Position numbers and translations under genes: made by a program
NCBI RefSeq assembly: GCF_024519455.1
Contig: NZ_JALJRY010000036.1
Location: 44,162 to 108,161, forward strand
Origin: Streptomyces sp. STR69
GTDB lineage: Bacteria > Actinomycetota > Actinomycetes > Streptomycetales > Streptomycetaceae
Direction of reading: 5' to 3'
DNA: 64,000 bases
Shown here: positions 59,632 to 64,000 of the stretch, one piece after another
How the letters are laid out: each line of letters starts with the position of its first letter
Position numbering within the stretch: position 1 is the first letter of the stretch
The notes under the pieces: generated by a model
Seen by the model: the letters and a program-made list of their open reading frames with translations, nothing else
The model's database searches: none
What the model was told of the DNA's origin: nothing

Positions 59632-61230
59632 TCACATCCGGAAGACGCCGAAGCCACCGCGCGCGCCCTCGAAGGGCGCCGTGTGGAGGGCGGACAGGCA
59701 CAGGCCGAGGACGGTGCGGGTGTCGCGCGGGTCGATGACACCGTCGTCGTACAACCGCCCCGACAGGAACATCGGCAGGGACTCGGACTCGATCTGCTGC
59801 TCCACCATGGCGCGCAGCGCCGCGTCCGCCTCCTCGTCGTAGGGCCGGCCCTTGGCCACGGCGGACTGCCGGGCGACGATCGACAGGACGCCGGCGAGCT
59901 GCTGGGGGCCCATGACGGCGGACTTGGCGCTGGGCCAGGCGAAGAGGAAGCGGGGGTCGTAGGCGCGCCCGCACATGCCGTAGTGCCCGGCGCCGTACGA
60001 GGCGCCCAGGAGCACGGACAGATGCGGTACGCGGCTGTTGCTGACGGCGTTGATCATCATCGCGCCGTGCTTGATGATGCCGCCCTGCTCGTACTCCTTG
60101 CCGACCATGTAGCCGGTGGTGTTGTGCAGGAAGAGCAGCGGGATGTCGCGCTGGTTGGCCAACTGGATGAACTGGGCGGCCTTTTGGGACTCCTGGCTGA
60201 AGAGGACCCCTTGGGCGTTCGCCAGGATGCCCACCGGATAGCCGTGCAGGGTGGCCCAGCCCGTCACCAGGCTCGTGCCGTAGAGCGGCTTGAACTCGTC
60301 GAAGTCGGAGCCGTCGACGAGCCGGGCGACGACCTCGCGCGGGTCGAAGGGGGTCTTGAGATCTCCCGGGACGATGCCCAGCAGCTCGTCCTCGTCGTAC
60401 TTGGGTGGCTCGGCCGGGCCCGGATCGCCGTACGCCTTGCGGTGGTTGAGGCGGGCTACGACACGGCGGGCCTGCCGCAGCGCGTCCTGCTCGTCCACGG
60501 CGAAGTGGTCGGCGAGCCCCGACACGCGCGCGTGCATCTCGGCGCCGCCGAGCGACTCGTCGTCGCTCTCCTCACCGGTCGCCATCTTCACGAGCGGCGG
60601 CCCGCCGAGGAACACCTTCGCGCGCTCCTTGACCATGATCACGTGGTCGGACATGCCGGGGATGTACGCGCCACCGGCGGTCGAGTTCCCGAAGACGACC
60701 GCGATGGTGGGGATACCGGCGGCCGAAAGCCTGGTCAGGTCGCGGAAGACGGCGCCGCCGGGGATGAAGATCTCCTTCTGGGACGGCAGATCGGCGCCTC
60801 CGGACTCCACGAGGCTGATGCAGGGCAGTCGGTTGGCGAGCGCGATGTCGTTGGCCCGCAGCGCCTTCTTCAGGCTCCACGGATTGCTCGCTCCCCCGCG
60901 CACGGTGGGGTCGTTGGCGGTGATCAGACACTCCACTCCCTCGACGACCCCGATGCCGGTCACGAGCGCGGCGCCGACCGCGTAGTCGCTGCCCCAGGCG
61001 GCGAGCGGCGACAGTTCGAGGAAGGGGGTGTCGGGGTCGAGCAGCAGCTCGATGCGCTCACGGGCGAGCAACTTGCCGCGTTTGCGGTGCCGTTCGACGT
61101 ACTTCGGCCCGCCACCCGCGAGAGCCTTCGCGTGCTCGGCATCCAGTTCGGTGAGCTTGGCGAGCATGGTCTCGCGGTTGGCCCGGTAGTCGGGACCGTT
61201 GATGTCCAGGGCGGACGGAAGGACGGTCAC
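59632..61230 (-). CDS. Acyl-CoA carboxylase beta subunit (carboxyltransferase)
   Basis: 532 residues from GTG 61230, overlapping the upstream stop as GTGA. The crotonase-fold oxyanion turns are seen in ISLVESGGADLPSQ and GNSTAGGAYIPGMSDHV, and later in HNTTGYMVGKEYEQGGIIKH and GASYGAGHYGMCGRAYDPRF. The last two are typical of methylcrotonyl/geranyl-type carboxylases, fitting the AtuA neighbour. It transfers CO2 from biotin to the acyl-CoA. Confidence 0.9.
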   Translation of the reverse strand: MTVLPSALDINGPDYRANRETMLAKLTELDAEHAKALAGGGPKYVERHRKRGKLLARERIELLLDPDTPFLELSPLAAWGSDYAVGAALVTGIGVVEGVECLITANDPTVRGGASNPWSLKKALRANDIALANRLPCISLVESGGADLPSQKEIFIPGGAVFRDLTRLSAAGIPTIAVVFGNSTAGGAYIPGMSDHVIMVKERAKVFLGGPPLVKMATGEESDDESLGGAEMHARVSGLADHFAVDEQDALRQARRVVARLNHRKAYGDPGPAEPPKYDEDELLGIVPGDLKTPFDPREVVARLVDGSDFDEFKPLYGTSLVTGWATLHGYPVGILANAQGVLFSQESQKAAQFIQLANQRDIPLLFLHNTTGYMVGKEYEQGGIIKHGAMMINAVSNSRVPHLSVLLGASYGAGHYGMCGRAYDPRFLFAWPSAKSAVMGPQQLAGVLSIVARQSAVAKGRPYDEEADAALRAMVEQQIESESLPMFLSGRLYDDGVIDPRDTRTVLGLCLSALHTAPFEGARGGFGVFRM

Positions 61231-62945
61231 AGCAGGGCCTCCGGGATGTCCAGTCGACGGGAACGCAGCCACTCGCCCAGGGCCTTGGCCTGCGGATCGA
61301 AACGGTGCTGGGCGGCGACACCCTCGCCGAGAATGCCCTCGATGACGAAGTTGAGAGCACGAAGGTTGGGCAGCACATGCCGCGTCACTGCCAACTCTTC
61401 GGTCTCCGGCAGGAGTTGGCGGAACCGTTCGACGGTCAGCGCATGGGCGAGCCAGCGCCACGCCTCATCCGTACGCGCCCACACCCCCACGTTGGCGTTC
61501 CCTCCCTTGTCACCGCTACGGGCCCCGGCGACCAGACCAAGGGCCGCCCGCGCCGTGGGCCCGTCCGGCGGAGGCCCGGGGAGGGCAGGCTGTGGAACGT
61601 CTTCCAGTACGAGGGTGTCGTGGGCCGGGGCCACAGCAATCCGGCGCCCGTCGTGGAGGACGGCCACATGGTCGACGGCACCATGGGGGACATACACATC
61701 ATCGAAGACGCCATAGGGCGCTCCCTTTCCAGGTGGGGTCAGCACATGGAAGCCCGGGTAACTGGCCAACGCGAGCTCGACGGCAGCCGCACTCAGCGCC
61801 CGCCCGACAACCTCCTGATCGGCATCCCGGACGACAAGCCGAAGCAGCGCACTGGCGGTCTCCTCGGTCGATGCGTCGGCGTGATCCGTACGGGCGAGAT
61901 CCCAACGAAGTTCACCGGGCCGGGACTTGGCCGCGCTGAACGCGAGGTCCATCTGCCCCTGGACGAGAGCGGCCTTGCGCTCGATGTCGAGCCCGGTGAG
62001 CACGAAGGTGACCTCGTTGCGGAATCCCCCCAGCCGATTGAGACCGACCTTGAGACTCGGCGGTGGGGCCTCCCCCCGCACCCCTTCGATCCGCACCCGG
62101 TCGACACCGTCCGCCCCCAGCCGGACGGTGTCGAGACGGGCGGTGGCATCGGGACCGGCATACCGGGCACCCTGCGTCTCGTAGAGCAGCTGCGCGGTGA
62201 CGGTACCGACGTCGACGACTCCCCCCGTGCCGGAGTGCTTGGTGATGACGGACGAACCGTCCTCATGGATCTCGGCGAGCGGGAAGCCGGGGTGGCGGAG
62301 CTTCTCCGCCGGGTGCTCGGTGAAGAAGGCGTAGTTGCCGCCGGTGGCCTGGGTCCCGCACTCCAGGACATGTCCGGCGACCACGGCACCCGCGAGGCGG
62401 TCGTAGTCGCCGACCCCCCACCCGAAGTGAGCGACCGCGGGACCGGTGGCCAGGGCCGCATCGGTGACCCGCCCGGTGACCACGACCTCGGCGCCCGCGC
62501 GCAGACAGGCAGCGATACCGAACCCACCCAGATAGGCATGGGCGGCGAGAGACCCCGGATACCGAGCGACGAGATCGTCCCCCTCGACGTGCGCGACCCG
62601 CACCGATATCCCCAGCCGGTCGGCCAACTTCCTTACGGCATCGGCGAGTCCGGCCGGATTGAGCCCACCGGCGTTGGTGACGATCCGCACCCCGCGCTCA
62701 TGGGCGAGCCCGAGGCACTCCTCCAGTTGCTTCAGGAAGGTACGGGCGTACCCGGCGCTCGGGTCCTTGAGCCGGTCCCGTCCCAGGATGAGCATGGTGA
62801 GCTCGGCGAGATAGTCACCGGTGAGAACGTCGAGCTGCCCACCGGTGAGCATCTCGCGCAGGGCGTCGAAGCGGTCGCCGTAGAAGCCGGAGGCGTTGCC
62901 TATTCGGAGGGGCGCGGCGGGGTGGGACATGGGTGGGGGGCTCAC
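61227..62945 (-). CDS. AtuA-like (DUF1446) protein
   Basis: 572 residues from GTG 62945, which overlaps the previous stop (GTGA) and has AAGGGGG upstream; ATG 62930 is the alternative. The N-terminal part (PLRIGNASGFYGDRFDALRE; GDYLAELTMLILGRDR; TNAGGLNPAGLADAV) is the AtuA/DUF1446 domain and the C-terminal part is its usual extra domain (VAGARSGDKGGNANVGVWAR). AtuA is required for acyclic terpene use in Pseudomonas. The chemistry is unsettled, but the family sits with carboxylase and hydratase steps, as here. Confidence 0.85.
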   Translation of the reverse strand: MSPPPMSHPAAPLRIGNASGFYGDRFDALREMLTGGQLDVLTGDYLAELTMLILGRDRLKDPSAGYARTFLKQLEECLGLAHERGVRIVTNAGGLNPAGLADAVRKLADRLGISVRVAHVEGDDLVARYPGSLAAHAYLGGFGIAACLRAGAEVVVTGRVTDAALATGPAVAHFGWGVGDYDRLAGAVVAGHVLECGTQATGGNYAFFTEHPAEKLRHPGFPLAEIHEDGSSVITKHSGTGGVVDVGTVTAQLLYETQGARYAGPDATARLDTVRLGADGVDRVRIEGVRGEAPPPSLKVGLNRLGGFRNEVTFVLTGLDIERKAALVQGQMDLAFSAAKSRPGELRWDLARTDHADASTEETASALLRLVVRDADQEVVGRALSAAAVELALASYPGFHVLTPPGKGAPYGVFDDVYVPHGAVDHVAVLHDGRRIAVAPAHDTLVLEDVPQPALPGPPPDGPTARAALGLVAGARSGDKGGNANVGVWARTDEAWRWLAHALTVERFRQLLPETEELAVTRHVLPNLRALNFVIEGILGEGVAAQHRFDPQAKALGEWLRSRRLDIPEALL

Positions 62946-63742
62946 TGGCCGGCCCCCTTCGACTTCGGCTGTCGCCCGGAGCCGGGCGGTCCCGCGAAGG
63001 CCTGGGCGATGTCGAGCCATCGACCGGCATCGGGTCCTACGGCCTCCACCGCGAGGTCGGCGCGGTGGGCTCGCTGGGTGACGAGAAGGCAGAAGTCGAG
63101 GGCGGGACCGGTGACGCGCTGCGGGGCGTCGTCCGGACCGTACGTCCACAACTCACCGGAGGGAGCGACGAGTTCGACCCGAAACTCCGCACTCGGCGCC
63201 GTCAGTCCATGCACACCGAAGGCGAAGTCACGCGCCCGCACACCGATGCGCACCACGTGCCGGAGCCGGTCCGTAGGTGTCCTGGCCGCACCTACCGCGT
63301 CCGCCACATCCTGGCCATGGGCCCAGGTCTCCATGAGCCGACCGGTTGCCATGGAGGCGGCGGACATAGGTGGCCCGTACCAGGGGAAGCGGGTCTTTGC
63401 GGGTGCGGCGTACAGAGCAGCCAACAGGGCCGTCCGTCCGGCCCGCCAGTCGGCGAGAAGCTGAGCGGGAGGCTTTGCGGCGCCCTCCTCCGCCCCCTGA
63501 TCCACGAACGACTCGGGAGCGGCGAGCGCCTTCTCGACCAGCGCACCGAACGCTTCCTCGTCCGTCACGGCGAGCAGAGCCGAGTGGTCGGTCCAGGCCA
63601 GGTGGGCGATCTGGTGGGCGACGGTCCAGCGGGCGGCGGGAGTCGCGACCGCCCAGCCCTCCGGGCTCAACTCGGCGACTAGCCGGTCGAGTTCCTCGCT
63701 CTCCTCACGCAGGTCGTCGAACACGTGCGTCGGATCGGACAT
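62942..63742 (-). CDS. TIGR03084-family metal-binding (DinB/mycothiol-dependent-like) protein
   Basis: 266 residues from ATG 63742. Helical bundle of the MDMPI/DinB type with metal-ligand candidates WTVAHQIAHLAWTDH and METWAHGQDVADAV. The family TIGR03084 occurs in actinobacteria beside AtuA-type genes. No ribosome-binding site precedes the ATG, and a -10-like CATGCT lies just before it, so translation is probably leaderless. First gene of the eight-gene operon. It may handle a thiol-dependent isomerisation step; this is inference. Confidence 0.8.
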   Translation of the reverse strand: MSDPTHVFDDLREESEELDRLVAELSPEGWAVATPAARWTVAHQIAHLAWTDHSALLAVTDEEAFGALVEKALAAPESFVDQGAEEGAAKPPAQLLADWRAGRTALLAALYAAPAKTRFPWYGPPMSAASMATGRLMETWAHGQDVADAVGAARTPTDRLRHVVRIGVRARDFAFGVHGLTAPSAEFRVELVAPSGELWTYGPDDAPQRVTGPALDFCLLVTQRAHRADLAVEAVGPDAGRWLDIAQAFAGPPGSGRQPKSKGAGQ

Positions 63743-64000
63743 GGGGGGAGCATGGCAGGGCTGCCAGAAACAATCAAGCGTGCTTGCATTGTTCGTGTGG
63801 GGAGGCGCGGGGTGAGGGGGTTGGTCTGGCCGTGGGGCGGGTTGTGGGCGTTGGGCCACTCGCTTCTTTGTCAGTGTCGGGATTGCGCGAGCCGAGTAAA
63901 GGGCGCTCCCTGCGGTCGCGTCGGCTGCGCCGATGGCCCTCCGGGCCACCCTTGACTCGCCTCACACAATCCCGTTTCAGAAGCGAGCGAGCAGCCCGGA
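63743..64000. other. Intergenic sequence to the right window edge
   Basis: Apart from the operator at 63770-63792 and the leaderless promoter at its left edge, I see no supported gene, repeat or RNA in these 258 bases. Confidence 0.4.
63770..63792. promoter_or_regulatory. Operator/promoter of the atu-like operon
   Basis: CAAGCGTGCTTG (63775-63786) is a perfect palindrome, flanked by ACAAT (63770-63774) and ATTGT (63788-63792), which extend the symmetry with one extra base. It differs from the CTGAYGNNNCGTCAG site. On the minus strand TTGATT overlaps it as a possible -35, with CATGCT 17 bases later as a -10 near the leaderless ATG. The likely ligand is the TetR protein at 53632. Confidence 0.55.

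Noticed and set aside
1..64000. Search for CRISPR arrays, tRNA/rRNA genes, transposases and prophage genes
   Set aside because: No regularly spaced repeats, cloverleaf sequences, DDE transposase motifs or phage structural proteins were recognised.

Overview
The window is about 64 kb of very GC-rich DNA with dense genes, GTG/TTG starts, ATGA-type overlaps, leaderless promoters, mycothiol-type helper domains, an NsdA-like TPR regulator and a DmdR1-type iron regulator. This is a Streptomyces chromosome. The order PurU, SCO4402-family protein, DmdR1-type regulator, SIS sugar-phosphate protein, PdxH, short citrate synthase and acyl-CoA carboxylase operon suggests core-chromosome synteny. No rRNA, tRNA, insertion sequence, phage or CRISPR array was seen.

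Layout. 1-4.9 kb: a divergent pair of large exported proteins, one Rhs-like and cut by the window edge, one DNRLRE/FG-GAP. 4.9-7.9 kb: a pyridoxamine-phosphate-oxidase relative, two GNAT acetyltransferases and a DUF35/DoxX pair. 8-23 kb: a tannase-like exported hydrolase, an FAD monooxygenase, an ADP-forming acyl-CoA ligase with an enoyl-CoA hydratase, a membrane protein, an exported HAD phosphatase, a flavin reductase, a lipoprotein, a divergent MFS/GlxA-type regulator pair, a beta-propeller protein and a second MFS carrier. 23-33.5 kb: catabolic operons (Zn alcohol dehydrogenase, three acyl-CoA dehydrogenases, SDR, cyclase-family hydrolase, amidohydrolase, CoA ligase). 33.5-36.8 kb: EF-hand and STAS proteins, and an ECF sigma factor with an anti-sigma gene broken by an in-frame amber codon. 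36.9-47.5 kb: purU, a lipoprotein solute receptor, a repeat-rich membrane protein, an XRE/TPR regulator, a Prim-Pol-like protein, an ABC exporter and an alpha/beta hydrolase. 48-53.6 kb: the DmdR1-type regulator, SIS protein, PAS/GAF protein, pdxH and citrate synthase. 53.6-63.7 kb: an eight-gene operon with AtuA-like protein, biotin-dependent acyl-CoA carboxylase, acyl-CoA dehydrogenase, CoA ligase, enoyl-CoA hydratase and a TetR regulator.

How it fits together. Five separate transcription starts (DoxX/DUF35; ADP-forming ligase/hydratase; flavin reductase; SDR/cyclase divergent pair; amidohydrolase/CoA-ligase divergent pair) carry one or two copies of the same 15-bp palindrome, roughly CTGAYGNNNCGTCAG. 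I read this as one repressor-controlled catabolic regulon for a cyclic, possibly steroid-like or terpenoid, acid. Its regulator is not obviously in the window. The 53.6-63.7 kb operon has a different operator (CAAGCGTGCTTG) and encodes its own TetR protein. It is probably a second, independent acyl-CoA pathway.

Other signals: a repeat of the family scattered through Streptomyces intergenic regions, one copy of which has become coding sequence inside an acyl-CoA dehydrogenase; an inverted pair of perfect DnaA boxes inside a gene, spelled with unusually AT-rich codons; a strongly folded region at 51.3-51.56 kb with a perfect ribosome-binding site and a 12-codon ORF; and a DasR-like site in front of the SIS gene. 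Gene calls rest on reading the protein sequences. No database search was run.
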